DNA of 59,134 nucleotides, taken from the IMG/VR virus record IMGVR_UViG_3300035698_007197, positions 1-59,134 of that record, one strand, 5' to 3'. Positions 29,042 to 38,353 of this stretch are shown here, one piece after another. The translations under genes and the position numbers were made by a program. A model generated the notes under the pieces. It worked only from the letters and a program-made list of their open reading frames with translations, ran no database searches and was not told the DNA's origin. Numbering within the stretch: the first letter of the stretch is position 1; every line of letters begins with the position of its first letter. This DNA comes from a virus.

Positions 29042-29790
29042 GTCAATACGTCTTCGGCACTGGGCAGCTCTTTGCGATGCCCGTGGGAGGTGGTGCCCCC
29101 CTTCGTTTTGGCGCGTTGCAAGACGTGTCAGTGGATTTCAGCGGAGACATCAAATCGCTGCATGGTCAATACCAGTTTCCGCTGGACGTTGCCCGTGGTA
29201 AGTCCAAGGTCGAATGGTCGGCCAACTCTGGCAACATCGATGTCGAGGCCTTCAACCAGGTCTACTTCGGCGGAACGGTCGCTTCGGGTGATGAGGTGGT
29301 TCAGGTCTTTAACGAGGCTGCTGCTATCCCCACCACCCCATTCCAGATCACTGTGGCTAACGCCGCTAACTTCGTGATGGATCTGGGTGTCTATGATGCG
29401 GTTACTGCAGAGCCCTTGACCCAGGTGGCTTCGTCTCCTACGACGGGTCAATACTCGGTCAGTGCAGCGGGTGTCTATACCTTTGCTGCAGCGGACACCG
29501 GCAACAATGTCCTTATCAACTATCTCTATGAGTCCGCCTCCACCGGTGGTTCTCTCGAGGTGGCCAATCAGTTGATGGGTGATACTCCCCGGTTCCAGCT
29601 CGTGTTGTCGCAGGTCTACGCAACCAAGACCTTTACTCTCATCCTCTACGCCAACGTGGCGGAGAAGCTGTCCCTCCCGATCAAGCAGGACGACTACCTC
29701 GTCGGCGAGATCTCGGGTCAAAGCTTCGCTGATGATGCGGGACGGGTCGCTCGGATCACCACTACGTCTGTAACGGGCGGTGGAGCCTAA
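29038..29790 (+). CDS. Major tail tube protein
   Basis: The protein has 250 aa with SD TTGAGGAG. Position before the chaperones and a beta-sheet-rich sequence identify the tube protein (F-G-A-L-Q-D-V-S-V-D-F, L-H-G-Q-Y-Q-F-P). Residues about 125-180 (T-G-Q-Y-S-V, G-V-Y-T-F-A-A-A-D-T-G, V-L-I-N-Y-L-Y) form an additional beta domain shared with the connector at 27179-27973. An 67-bp gap without hairpin of note separates it from the chaperone gene. Confidence 0.85.
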   Translation: MSQYVFGTGQLFAMPVGGGAPLRFGALQDVSVDFSGDIKSLHGQYQFPLDVARGKSKVEWSANSGNIDVEAFNQVYFGGTVASGDEVVQVFNEAAAIPTTPFQITVANAANFVMDLGVYDAVTAEPLTQVASSPTTGQYSVSAAGVYTFAAADTGNNVLINYLYESASTGGSLEVANQLMGDTPRFQLVLSQVYATKTFTLILYANVAEKLSLPIKQDDYLVGEISGQSFADDAGRVARITTTSVTGGGA

Positions 29791-29857
29791 TCAACTGTGG
29801 GCAGGTCTTAACGGGCCTGCCCATAGCCACTTCAACTTGCCTTAGGAAGGACAACCA

Positions 29858-30319
29858 ATGGCTGAACTTATAGCGGGGGATAAGACTTACGTGATCCCCG
29901 ACCTTAACTTTGTAGCATTAGAGCTTGCTTGGCCTTATGTCCAAGAAGCAACAGTAGCTGTAACCCCTATCTCTGGTATCTCCGCCTCGATCATGGTGAT
30001 CGCTGCGGGGCTCATCACTAAGGAGGATTTCGACCCCAAGGATTTCGAGATCCCCGAGGAGATTACCAGCGTCAAGACTCAACACGCCATGATCGGGGTT
30101 TTTCTCAAGCGGAAGATCCGAGCCAAGGACGCGGGTGCCGTCAAGGACACCTTCATGCAAGTGTTAGAGGAGGCGGGCCTTGAGGTCAGCGAGGGGGAAC
30201 TTCTGCAGATCCTCGAGGAAGTCAAAGGGATGGTGGCGAACCCTTCGACGGGGACTGCACAAGCTACATCGTCGAGCTCGTCGCCGCAGGATGCGAAGGG
30301 GGGAGCTGGGAAGCGGTAA
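29858..30319 (+). CDS. Tail assembly chaperone, short form
   Basis: The protein has 153 aa with AAGGAC before the start. It is the G-type chaperone that binds the tape measure during tail assembly. Acidic helical body (D-P-K-D-F-E-I-P-E-E-I), then a Ser-rich linker just before the stop. Position between tube and tape measure is diagnostic. The slippery site near its end allows the long form below. Confidence 0.8.
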   Translation: MAELIAGDKTYVIPDLNFVALELAWPYVQEATVAVTPISGISASIMVIAAGLITKEDFDPKDFEIPEEITSVKTQHAMIGVFLKRKIRAKDAGAVKDTFMQVLEEAGLEVSEGELLQILEEVKGMVANPSTGTAQATSSSSSPQDAKGGAGKR

Positions 30320-30528
30320 GAACACAGTGGGGTCTAAAGAAGTACAATGCAATGGTCGACCATTGGTGCGAGAACGGACCTCCTGTCTATATTGCTGTCG
30401 CTGGCTACCTCGGTTTGGTTAAAAGAAAGACGGGATCAAAGGCTAAGACTGGAGAACCCGGCAACCTAGAGGACTTGCTACAGATGGCAGGTCCTGGCGG
30501 TATGATCCATACGGGGACGATACAGTAA
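29858..30528 (+). CDS. Tail assembly chaperone, -1 frameshift long form
   Basis: A -1 shift at 30298-30304 joins the short form to a second frame that begins S-W-E-A-V-R-T-Q-W-G-L-K-K-Y-N and ends at TAA 30526-30528, overlapping the tape-measure ATG. The second frame has no start codon of its own at the right place and would otherwise leave 208 bp unexplained. The fused product has 222 aa plus the shift, like G-GT of lambda. The coordinates span both frames; the actual join is at 30303/30304. Confidence 0.8.
30298..30304 (+). promoter_or_regulatory. Programmed -1 frameshift slippery heptamer
   Basis: G-GGG-GGA is in the X-XXY-YYZ phase relative to the chaperone frame. It lies 16 bases before the zero-frame stop (TAA 30317-30319). 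After slipping, reading resumes with AGC TGG GAA. Confidence 0.8.
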
Positions 30529-33500
30529 TGGCTGATGATGTAAATATCAATATAGGCTCAGACCCATCCGGAGTAGAACGCGGATCGAGGCGGGCGAAGG
30601 TTGCTATCAAGGGGGTTGCCGATGAAGGCCGCCAACTCGACGGTGCCCTTCGTCGGTTAAAGTCGGCTATAGACCCTACCTTCGCCGCGCAGGATAAGCT
30701 TAATGAGAAGCTCCGGATGGCTAAGCAGCTTCTCGACGCCGGGAAGATTAGCCAGAATGAATACACCCAAGCAAAGAGGGTATATAGACAGGAGCTCGAG
30801 AAAGAGATCGCTGCTACTACCCGCAATTCTGCCGCGGGCAAAGCAGCCGCCGCTGAAGCTAAGCGACAGGAACAGGAAAAGGTTGCGGCGGCGCGTCAGG
30901 CTGCCACCGAGAAAATCGCCGCCGCCCGTGAGGAACGTCGGGTAAAAGAACAACTCGAGAAGCAAGAACGGGATGCCATCAAGCTCTCCGCTCAGCTTGC
31001 TCGTCAGGCTGCTCTTGAGGCTCAACGATCCGCTCGGGCTCCCTCGCAAAGGGCGATAGGCAAAGTCGACCCTGCTGTGGGCGAAGCATCCCGGTCGATC
31101 CGGCAGCTCGAGTATGACATTGAACGCGCTATGGCTAAGGCCGCTCGACTGTCCGAACGCGCACAGCAGCAGGCAGCCAGAGCTGCACAGGCGTCCTCCT
31201 CTAAAGTGGCAGAGGTCCATAAGCAAGCGGCTCAAAGTGCATCGGCTGCTGCCGAACAGACCAGTCAACGGGTCATCCAGCTCGAGAGGCAGAAGTCCTC
31301 ACAGGTAGCTCAGGCTAAGCAGGAGGAGATCACCGCGGAGCGTCGGGTTCAAGCGGCCTCTAGGGAAGCTACACAAGAAGCAGCTCGTGCGGCCTCTGCT
31401 AAGAAGAAGGCTGCCGCGGACTCCGCTAGAGCTGCACGGGAGGCAGCGAGAGAAACGGAGTTACAGGCCAAGGCCGAACGTACAGCTGCAACGGCCGCTC
31501 AAGAGCTTCGGGCAAATATTGATCCGGCCTATGCTTCACAGATGCGGTATAACGAGACCATGCGTCGAGCTACCCAGTTGCTGATGCAGAACAAGCTTCA
31601 GACCGGTGAATGGATGGGCATCCAGCGCCAAGCAAAGGCGCAGATGGATTTGAATACCCGATCTCTCGGTGCACAGAATGCCCGGTATGTCCAGATCGGC
31701 TATCAAGCGCAGGACGTTGTGGCTTCATTCTCGACGGGGATCAGCCCTCTCGTTATCCTCGCACAGCAAGGGGGTCAGACTGCTGCAGCCCTATCAACCA
31801 TGGGGGGTGTTGCCGGTAGGGTTGCTGCCTTCTTCGCCGGTCCGTGGGGTGCAGCGATCCTCGGTGCAACTCTGCTCATGGGCTTCTTCTTCCGCAGTAC
31901 AGAGGAGGCGGAAGAAGCTCAGCTGGACTTGTCCGATGCTACAGCGGTTAACCGAGCATCCCTTGAAGATCTTCGTAAGGCCGTCCGTGACTTCAATGAG
32001 GAGCAGAGGAACGCAAATGAGAATACTTGGGAGGCCGCAGAGGCTCAACTCCAGGCAGCCCAAAACGCGATCACCCGGACAGAAGCTATCCGCGACCAAA
32101 CTGTGGCCCTTATTGAACAGGCGCAGGCCGATGCTGAATTGGTGGAGTCCACTCGTCGGTATTCCGCTGACGGCGCGGGAGGTAGCGCGGCCTTTGCTAT
32201 GCAAACTGCCATGGCCACCGCTCGTGTCGAAGGATTAACCCAACGGCTGGAAGAAGCCCGAGAAGCTGCCGGAGAGGCTCGAGACGCTATGGGCGAGATC
32301 GATATCCAGCGGTCTCGAGCAGCTGCCCGTCGAGGAACAGACGAACGTGCGGCCCTGGAAAATCGGTACGACCGAGAAGAAGCTCTCATCATCCGAACCT
32401 ATCGGGCCAGCGAGAAAGGCGCCGCTGATCGCCGGCGTATGGATGAGGCTCTTCTGGACATCGCTAGGCGGCGAGCTGCGGAAGAGGAAAGCATCGCGGA
32501 GTCCGCTCGAAGCACTGCAGACTCCCATGCAGACAGCGTTAGGGCTTGGCAGTCTCGGGAGCAGGCGATAGGTCAAGCGATCACTGATCTCAGTGGAGCA
32601 GGTTTCCGTGTAAGCGAGAATGACCAAGCGGGGGGTGTGAGAGGCAACCACCCGGGGATGGGCAACCAAGCCCACGGTCGATATGCGGCAGACGTCAACA
32701 TAGGGTCGGGGAATATAGAAGCTGATAACCCTGCGATGGCTTCACAGGTCGAGGCTGCAGTTAGGGCCTATCAAGCTCTCGGTTATCGGATCTTGTGGAA
32801 CGGCCGTGTCTACGAGCCTTTGATGGATGGGCCTGGTGCTCGTATCCCACAGGGGCAAGGTCAGCATCGGGATCATTTCCATATCGAGGCCCCCGCTTCC
32901 CTGGTCGGTAGGCCTCGGGATCGGACAGGGGGCGATACCCCTGACATTGAGCAGATCCGCCGTCAGGCACTCGACAGCTATATTGAGGATCTAAGCTACC
33001 AGCAACAACTTGCTGAGGACGACTTTGAAGAGCAGCTCCGTCTCCAGGATGAGAAGATTGCTGCGATGCAGGAATTCTACGGGGAGCAGTCTCGTAATGC
33101 AATCCGTGCTCAGAGGGAGCGGGTTGCTATTGAACGTAGGATGCAGGCAGATATCCTTCGGGAACAACAGACGGGTATTGACCACCGGCTCGAGCTGGCG
33201 GAGATTGAGCTCGGTCGTGACAGCAATGTAGCAGACTCTCAGCTCAGTTCTGCGAGCGATAACGTGCAGTTCAACGAACAGAACCGGTTGATAGGACCTG
33301 AGCAGGCTCTAGCTCAACGTGCTGCGATCCTGGACAGCGAATATCAGTTGAACGTGGCGCATCAGGAAAGGCTATACCAACTTCGTCTGCGAGCAGTCCA
33401 AGAACAACTAACCTTAGCGAACCTCCCCGCCGACCGAAGAGCAGAGCTCATGCGGGAACTGGAAGTCATGGAAGCCCAGCACCTTGCAAGTCGTCAGGCT

Positions 33501-34466
33501 GACCAAGCTGACTATGCTCGGGAGGTCAATCGTATTCAACTCGAGTCCGCCCAACTTGTTGCTGATAAATGGAGGGACGTTGCTCAGACGATGACCCAGT
33601 CGATCAACTCTGCTTTGCAGGGTATTTGGACTCGGTCGATCACCTTCCAGGAAGCCATGATTAACATGGCCGATGCTTTAGTCTACAAGTTCTTCGACAT
33701 GGGGACCCAGATGCTCGAGGACTGGGTGATGAGGCAACTCGGCATGACCGCCGCTCAGCAGGTGCAGGATACCGCCCGGGCTGCATCGACTGTGGGAGCT
33801 GAAGCTGCGAAGACCGGGGCTGTTGTAGCGGGGACCGCCACACAGATGGGAGCCAAAGCCGTAGCAGCTGGAACAGAACAGGGGATTGAGGCTGCTACCG
33901 TCGGAGCAAAGGTTGCGGGGGAAGCCATTAAAGCCGGTGCCTCCGTTGCCGGTGCTGCCACGTCGACTGCTGCAACAGCGGGAATGGCTACCACGGAGAT
34001 TACAGCGAACGCAGCAAGCGCGGCAGCGGGTGCGTATAAGTCGACTGTCGTTATCCCCTTCATCGGGCCCATCGCTGCTCCTGCCGCCGCTGCGCTCGCC
34101 CTGGCCGCGGTGCTCGGGTTCGGTGCGCTCGTTTCATCACGGGGGGGTCTGGGTGAAGTAGGACATGATGGCCAAGGGGCTATCCTTCACGCTAAGGAGA
34201 CAGTGCTTCCGGCTTATATCGCCGAGCCGATGAGGCAGATGTTTGTCTCGCCTCGTTCTCGTAGTGGGGGGTTCTCAGCTCCCGCTGCTCAAGCAGGTGC
34301 GGCAGCTCGTGCAAGTCAACAGCCACCCGATCCTGGTATGAGTATGCCTCCTATCCACTTCTATGCGGCTAAGGGAATGACCCGTAGCGAGATTGAAAAG
34401 CAAGCAGGCACCATTGTCAAGATTATGAAGAATGCTGTCCGTAACAGAGAGTTTAGCATGCCATGA
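30528..34466 (+). CDS. Tape measure protein with embedded LAS-type peptidase
   Basis: The protein has 1,312 aa. It sets tail length and passes into the host at infection. Residues 1-400 are Ala/Gln/Arg-rich helix. Residues about 385-455 (Y-Q-A-Q-D-V-V-A-S-F-S-T-G, then G-P-W-G-A-A-I-L-G-A-T-L-L-M) are the conserved hydrophobic TMP segment. Residues about 685-795 look like a zinc D,D- or D,L-peptidase of the LAS group: H-G-R-Y-A-A-D-V (metal His and Asp) and D-H-F-H-I-E (H-x-H). A second coiled region and an Ala-rich hydrophobic stretch (about 1170-1205) follow. The peptidase would open peptidoglycan during DNA entry. Confidence 0.9.
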   Translation: MADDVNINIGSDPSGVERGSRRAKVAIKGVADEGRQLDGALRRLKSAIDPTFAAQDKLNEKLRMAKQLLDAGKISQNEYTQAKRVYRQELEKEIAATTRNSAAGKAAAAEAKRQEQEKVAAARQAATEKIAAAREERRVKEQLEKQERDAIKLSAQLARQAALEAQRSARAPSQRAIGKVDPAVGEASRSIRQLEYDIERAMAKAARLSERAQQQAARAAQASSSKVAEVHKQAAQSASAAAEQTSQRVIQLERQKSSQVAQAKQEEITAERRVQAASREATQEAARAASAKKKAAADSARAAREAARETELQAKAERTAATAAQELRANIDPAYASQMRYNETMRRATQLLMQNKLQTGEWMGIQRQAKAQMDLNTRSLGAQNARYVQIGYQAQDVVASFSTGISPLVILAQQGGQTAAALSTMGGVAGRVAAFFAGPWGAAILGATLLMGFFFRSTEEAEEAQLDLSDATAVNRASLEDLRKAVRDFNEEQRNANENTWEAAEAQLQAAQNAITRTEAIRDQTVALIEQAQADAELVESTRRYSADGAGGSAAFAMQTAMATARVEGLTQRLEEAREAAGEARDAMGEIDIQRSRAAARRGTDERAALENRYDREEALIIRTYRASEKGAADRRRMDEALLDIARRRAAEEESIAESARSTADSHADSVRAWQSREQAIGQAITDLSGAGFRVSENDQAGGVRGNHPGMGNQAHGRYAADVNIGSGNIEADNPAMASQVEAAVRAYQALGYRILWNGRVYEPLMDGPGARIPQGQGQHRDHFHIEAPASLVGRPRDRTGGDTPDIEQIRRQALDSYIEDLSYQQQLAEDDFEEQLRLQDEKIAAMQEFYGEQSRNAIRAQRERVAIERRMQADILREQQTGIDHRLELAEIELGRDSNVADSQLSSASDNVQFNEQNRLIGPEQALAQRAAILDSEYQLNVAHQERLYQLRLRAVQEQLTLANLPADRRAELMRELEVMEAQHLASRQADQADYAREVNRIQLESAQLVADKWRDVAQTMTQSINSALQGIWTRSITFQEAMINMADALVYKFFDMGTQMLEDWVMRQLGMTAAQQVQDTARAASTVGAEAAKTGAVVAGTATQMGAKAVAAGTEQGIEAATVGAKVAGEAIKAGASVAGAATSTAATAGMATTEITANAASAAAGAYKSTVVIPFIGPIAAPAAAALALAAVLGFGALVSSRGGLGEVGHDGQGAILHAKETVLPAYIAEPMRQMFVSPRSRSGGFSAPAAQAGAAARASQQPPDPGMSMPPIHFYAAKGMTRSEIEKQAGTIVKIMKNAVRNREFSMP

Positions 34467-36820
34467 GTTATCTAGTTCCTCAACAGCCCCAAACCTTCGG
34501 GACTACTATCCGTCGTTTTGAGCCCGCGTTCTGGGACGTGGACTTTGACCTGTCAGCGGTAGCTACGATTGTTACCACAGTAGCTAATGCCTTTACGGTC
34601 AAGGGGATCCTCCGCACAACCTCCAACCTGGTGGGGGTTTTCTGGCGATCACAGGACAAGTGGGGTCACCCCCTATTCAGCTATGAGCAGGAGATCGATT
34701 GGCGGAACTGCGTCTTGACCTTTGATCTGACCTACACGAACTGCCCGACTATAGATGACTCCGCAAACGCCGGAGCTAATCGACTGACCATGACAGTTAC
34801 AGATATGTCCGGTAAGGATTACTATCTATACCTGGAGAATTTTCAGACAGCGGGAGTGCCGAACAGTAGAACGGGGACCTTCTCCATTAACTTCAGTACT
34901 GCCATGGGGGGTATACTTGAAGACGAGACAATACCCTGGGACTTCATCGACAAGGTCTTTATCGCCTTTGTTCCCCCGGGGTATGTCAAAGGATCGTCTA
35001 CGCCTATAGCCGATGTAGCTTTCCAGGCGGACTTCACTAATATCTCGGTAACGGGCACGAACTCAACTGTGGGGTATAATGACACCGGCCTCGCTGCTCA
35101 TCAGCTCCGTATTGCAGACGGCTATGCGGACAGCTACCCGATGACACCCGCCCGAGTAGTGGAGCAGATCGTTAATCTAGGATACCGGGGTAACGTCGTT
35201 CTCTACGTGGGGTTTACCCAATTCTTATCTTTGACTTATGACGGAGGCGAGAGTCGGTTCATCATTGATACAGGAAAGGCGACCCTCAATGTCCCAACCC
35301 AGCAGTGGATTTCCGACTTCTGCTCAAGACTTAACACCGCCGGCCTCGGTGTGGTTATGTCTGTCTCCTTTGAGCTACTTAAGCAGTATGCCCCATTAGC
35401 TTGGGCGCAGTATGACTATAAGGGCCAACAATCCGAGTCCGGGTGGGATCCCAGTTCCACCTTCGTATCGCCGAGCAGTGTTGCGGGAATGAACTATCTC
35501 CGAGACGTAGCCGTTGACTTTGTAGGGCTTGCCGATGCGGCAGGTTGCTATGTAGAATACCAAGTAGGAGAGCCCTGGTGGTGGCCGGGGGGTTACCGCG
35601 GAGATGGTCCTTGTTTCTATGATACCAACGTGATAGCAGAATACCTCGCCGATACCGGCTTGGCCGTTCCCACACCTTATCTCGAGACCATCTATGATGA
35701 GTATGAGGATACCCCCACCCAGGTAGCTTTCCTTGAATGGCTAGAGGCTAAGCTGGGAGAGATGACCACTTGGTTGGCGGATGAAGTTAAGGTAGCTTAT
35801 CCCGGGACCCTCTGCACCGTGCTGTTCTACACCCCGACTGTCAGCAACCCGCTTGCCCCTATGCTTACCCTAGTGGACTTTCCTACGGCCGCATGGTCCT
35901 CACCGGAGTGGGACTATATCCAGGTGGAAGACTATGAGGTGATTGAGTTCGGTAACTTCGTGCAACAGCTCGCCGACCTCGACGTTCCGATCCAGACCTT
36001 AGGCTATGCAGCCGCGGACTGCCAATACTTCTCGGGGTTCAATCTGCTCCCTACAACTACGTTTATCTGGAACCAGATAGATAAGGCCATATGGGTATCC
36101 TTGGAACAGAAGTCATATGGTTCTGCTTTGGTGTGGGCAAGGCCGCAAGTATGTCGGGATGGTTGGGTCTTTAACGAAGATGCTTGGCCGACCTATGCCG
36201 CAGCTGAGCCGGCGCCGTCATATACCCAGTTTCCCGTCCTCACTCAAATTGGGTGGAGTGTTACTCGGTCACCAAACTTCAATACCCTTATTTCTTCCCA
36301 TGTTTCCGGGAAAGAGATAAGGTCACCGAGAGCGGTGTATCCGCAGTGGCAGTTCGAGTTCACCTATGAAGGCTTAAAGAGTGATGGCGCTCAGACACTA
36401 CAGCAGATGCTAAGTTTCTTCCAATCTATGAAGGGTCGAGGAAACCACTTTGCCTATTCTGACCCGGAGAACAACACGGCTACCGCTCAATACCTCGGCG
36501 ACGGAACGGGTTTCCGCCGGGGATACACCTTTATCCGAGCTGTGGGATCTGACTATGAGGAGCCCGTTGGGGCTATCAATTCCGTCAGTGCTGTCTACAT
36601 CGATGGGGGATTAGTCGATCCCGCGGACTATGAGGTCTGGTATAATGACACCTGGCCCCAGCTGCTGTTCGATACTGCTCCAGCGGATGGCACTGTGATA
36701 ACCGCTACTTTCTCTTATTTCTTTGTATGTAGGTTTAGTAATGACTCGCAGACCTTTGAGGAGTTTATGAAGGACTTCCATAGGTATCAATCTTGTAAGA
36801 TAATATCGGTGAAACCATGA
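34463..36820 (+). CDS. Tail-tip protein: TIM-barrel-like region fused to DUF2460
   Basis: The protein has 785 aa and overlaps the tape measure stop. Residues 1-205 form an N-terminal beta-rich part. Residues about 210-580 resemble a glycoside-hydrolase-type TIM barrel (V-V-L-Y-V-G-F-T-Q-F, Y-V-E-Y-Q-V-G-E-P-W-W-W-P, Y-I-Q-V-E-D-Y-E); E-x-P-W-W and a later acidic strand could be catalytic. Residues about 588-785 are a complete DUF2460 domain (I-G-W-S-V-T-R-S-P, Y-P-Q-W-Q-F-E-F-T-Y-E). The next gene is a free-standing DUF2460 paralogue. A wall- or glycan-degrading role is possible but not shown. Confidence 0.75.
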   Translation: MSYLVPQQPQTFGTTIRRFEPAFWDVDFDLSAVATIVTTVANAFTVKGILRTTSNLVGVFWRSQDKWGHPLFSYEQEIDWRNCVLTFDLTYTNCPTIDDSANAGANRLTMTVTDMSGKDYYLYLENFQTAGVPNSRTGTFSINFSTAMGGILEDETIPWDFIDKVFIAFVPPGYVKGSSTPIADVAFQADFTNISVTGTNSTVGYNDTGLAAHQLRIADGYADSYPMTPARVVEQIVNLGYRGNVVLYVGFTQFLSLTYDGGESRFIIDTGKATLNVPTQQWISDFCSRLNTAGLGVVMSVSFELLKQYAPLAWAQYDYKGQQSESGWDPSSTFVSPSSVAGMNYLRDVAVDFVGLADAAGCYVEYQVGEPWWWPGGYRGDGPCFYDTNVIAEYLADTGLAVPTPYLETIYDEYEDTPTQVAFLEWLEAKLGEMTTWLADEVKVAYPGTLCTVLFYTPTVSNPLAPMLTLVDFPTAAWSSPEWDYIQVEDYEVIEFGNFVQQLADLDVPIQTLGYAAADCQYFSGFNLLPTTTFIWNQIDKAIWVSLEQKSYGSALVWARPQVCRDGWVFNEDAWPTYAAAEPAPSYTQFPVLTQIGWSVTRSPNFNTLISSHVSGKEIRSPRAVYPQWQFEFTYEGLKSDGAQTLQQMLSFFQSMKGRGNHFAYSDPENNTATAQYLGDGTGFRRGYTFIRAVGSDYEEPVGAINSVSAVYIDGGLVDPADYEVWYNDTWPQLLFDTAPADGTVITATFSYFFVCRFSNDSQTFEEFMKDFHRYQSCKIISVKP

Positions 36821-37416
36821 GCAGTCTCGTATTTCCTCAGCTACCCGGGCAAGGGTGGTCCGTATTCCGTCGACCGACCTTCGGTGTTCAGCTGAGGACC
36901 AGCCCTTCGCAGCGTGAGGTGTCTTCAATCCTGATGGACAAGTGCTACTATGAGTTTGATGTCAACTGGGATCTACTTCGACAGAGGACGGGTTTCTCCG
37001 AGTTGACCGAGATTGAGGGTCTCTTCCTTTCGATGAGGGGGTCCTATGACTATTTCTTCTTTACGGACCCCAATAGCTATCAAGTTACCGACGGGGGTAT
37101 CGGGACAGGGGATGGGGTCAATACTGCCTTTGTTCTGGGTCGTAACACAGGTCCGAGCTATTTTGAAGCCGTAGGATATCTTAACCAGATGACTGCGGTC
37201 TATATCAATAGTATCTTAGTTGATCCCGCAGACTACAGCTTCTCCGCGCCTAACACCATTATCTTCGATACCCCTCCGGGAAATGGTCTAGCAGTTACGG
37301 CGACCTTCACCTATTACTTCCTTTGCCGGTTTGGGCAAGACTCTCAAGAATATGAGCAGTTCATGTATAAGCTATATCAGCTAAATACCGTAACTCTCAA
37401 GACAGTGGATTATTAA
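36817..37416 (+). CDS. DUF2460 tail-tip protein
   Basis: The protein has 199 aa. F-P-Q-L-P-G-Q-G-W-S-V near the start, Y-E-F-D-V-N-W-D-L-L, and the end V-D-P-A-D-Y-x-F-S-A-P-N-T-I-I-F-D-T-P-P are typical DUF2460 blocks (gene-transfer-agent gp12-like distal tail protein). It overlaps the previous gene and matches that protein's C-terminal 200 residues, so DUF2460 is duplicated in tandem. Confidence 0.85.
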   Translation: MSSLVFPQLPGQGWSVFRRPTFGVQLRTSPSQREVSSILMDKCYYEFDVNWDLLRQRTGFSELTEIEGLFLSMRGSYDYFFFTDPNSYQVTDGGIGTGDGVNTAFVLGRNTGPSYFEAVGYLNQMTAVYINSILVDPADYSFSAPNTIIFDTPPGNGLAVTATFTYYFLCRFGQDSQEYEQFMYKLYQLNTVTLKTVDY

Positions 37417-37417
37417 G

Positions 37418-38353
37418 ATGAGAAATGCAACCCCCCCCCTGATCCAGCTCTTGCAGAACCACACTCGGATACCCTTTGCTAACTGCTTTACGATCATCAC
37501 CCAATATGGTGCGGATATCAGCTCGCTTGCGGCAGTCGCTCTCGGGAACCCCACAGGTGAGACTTATTTCTACACGGACTCCGATGCTGATGTCCAGGTA
37601 GGGAACCATCTCTATAGCGCAAGCGGCCTGATCGTTCGAGGGTTGAGGTATAACCTTCGCCGGGGACTTCAGGTAGACGAACAGACGGTGACCATCCATG
37701 CTGGGGATACCACCACCGTGGAGGGCACTCCCTTTCTTCAAGCAATTGCTGAGGGACTTCTTGACGGCGCTCGGTTCGAGCAAGATCGAGCATTCTTTGA
37801 TCCCACCACTTGGCCTGCTCGACCGGGTAATCCCAATCGGGCAGTCGGCGCCATCAACCTTTTCTCCGGTAGGATAGCAGATGTCGAGGAAGTGGGTAGG
37901 ACCGCGGCTAAGATCAAGGTTCGTTCCGACCTATCCCTGCTCGATGTAGAAATGCCGAGGAACCTATATCAGGCTAGCTGTATCCATACCCTGTTTGATG
38001 AGGGCTGTGGGCTCAACATAACGCTCTGGAGGAAGAACGCCGTAGTTGACGGCGCATCGACCCGCTCGGTAATTGCCTGGGGCAATGCTGAGGCGTCAAA
38101 TTACTTCGCTCAGGGCATCATTCGCTTTACGTCAGGGGATAACGTCGGTTTATCACGACCGGTGCGATCCTCGGACACCTCAGGCGTTACGGTGATCTTT
38201 CCTTTTCCTCGCGCCCCAGCCATCAGTGATAGCTTCGTTATATCCCCGGGCTGTGACCATACCTACGATGGAACTCAGGGCTGTCCTAAGTTCCGTAACG
38301 TCCGTAACTTCCGCGGCTTCCCATTTGTGCCGCCTCCGGAGACCGCAATCTGA
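37418..38353 (+). CDS. DUF2163/BR0599 tail-tip protein
   Basis: The protein has 311 aa. It is GTA gp13-like. The C-terminus (P-G-C-D-H-T, G-C-P-K-F-R-N-V-R-N-F-R-G-F-P) is the phage_BR0599 Cys motif, and the N-terminal two thirds fit DUF2163. It belongs to the hub assembly that connects tube and fibre. TAATG-type overlap with the next gene. Confidence 0.88.
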   Translation: MRNATPPLIQLLQNHTRIPFANCFTIITQYGADISSLAAVALGNPTGETYFYTDSDADVQVGNHLYSASGLIVRGLRYNLRRGLQVDEQTVTIHAGDTTTVEGTPFLQAIAEGLLDGARFEQDRAFFDPTTWPARPGNPNRAVGAINLFSGRIADVEEVGRTAAKIKVRSDLSLLDVEMPRNLYQASCIHTLFDEGCGLNITLWRKNAVVDGASTRSVIAWGNAEASNYFAQGIIRFTSGDNVGLSRPVRSSDTSGVTVIFPFPRAPAISDSFVISPGCDHTYDGTQGCPKFRNVRNFRGFPFVPPPETAI

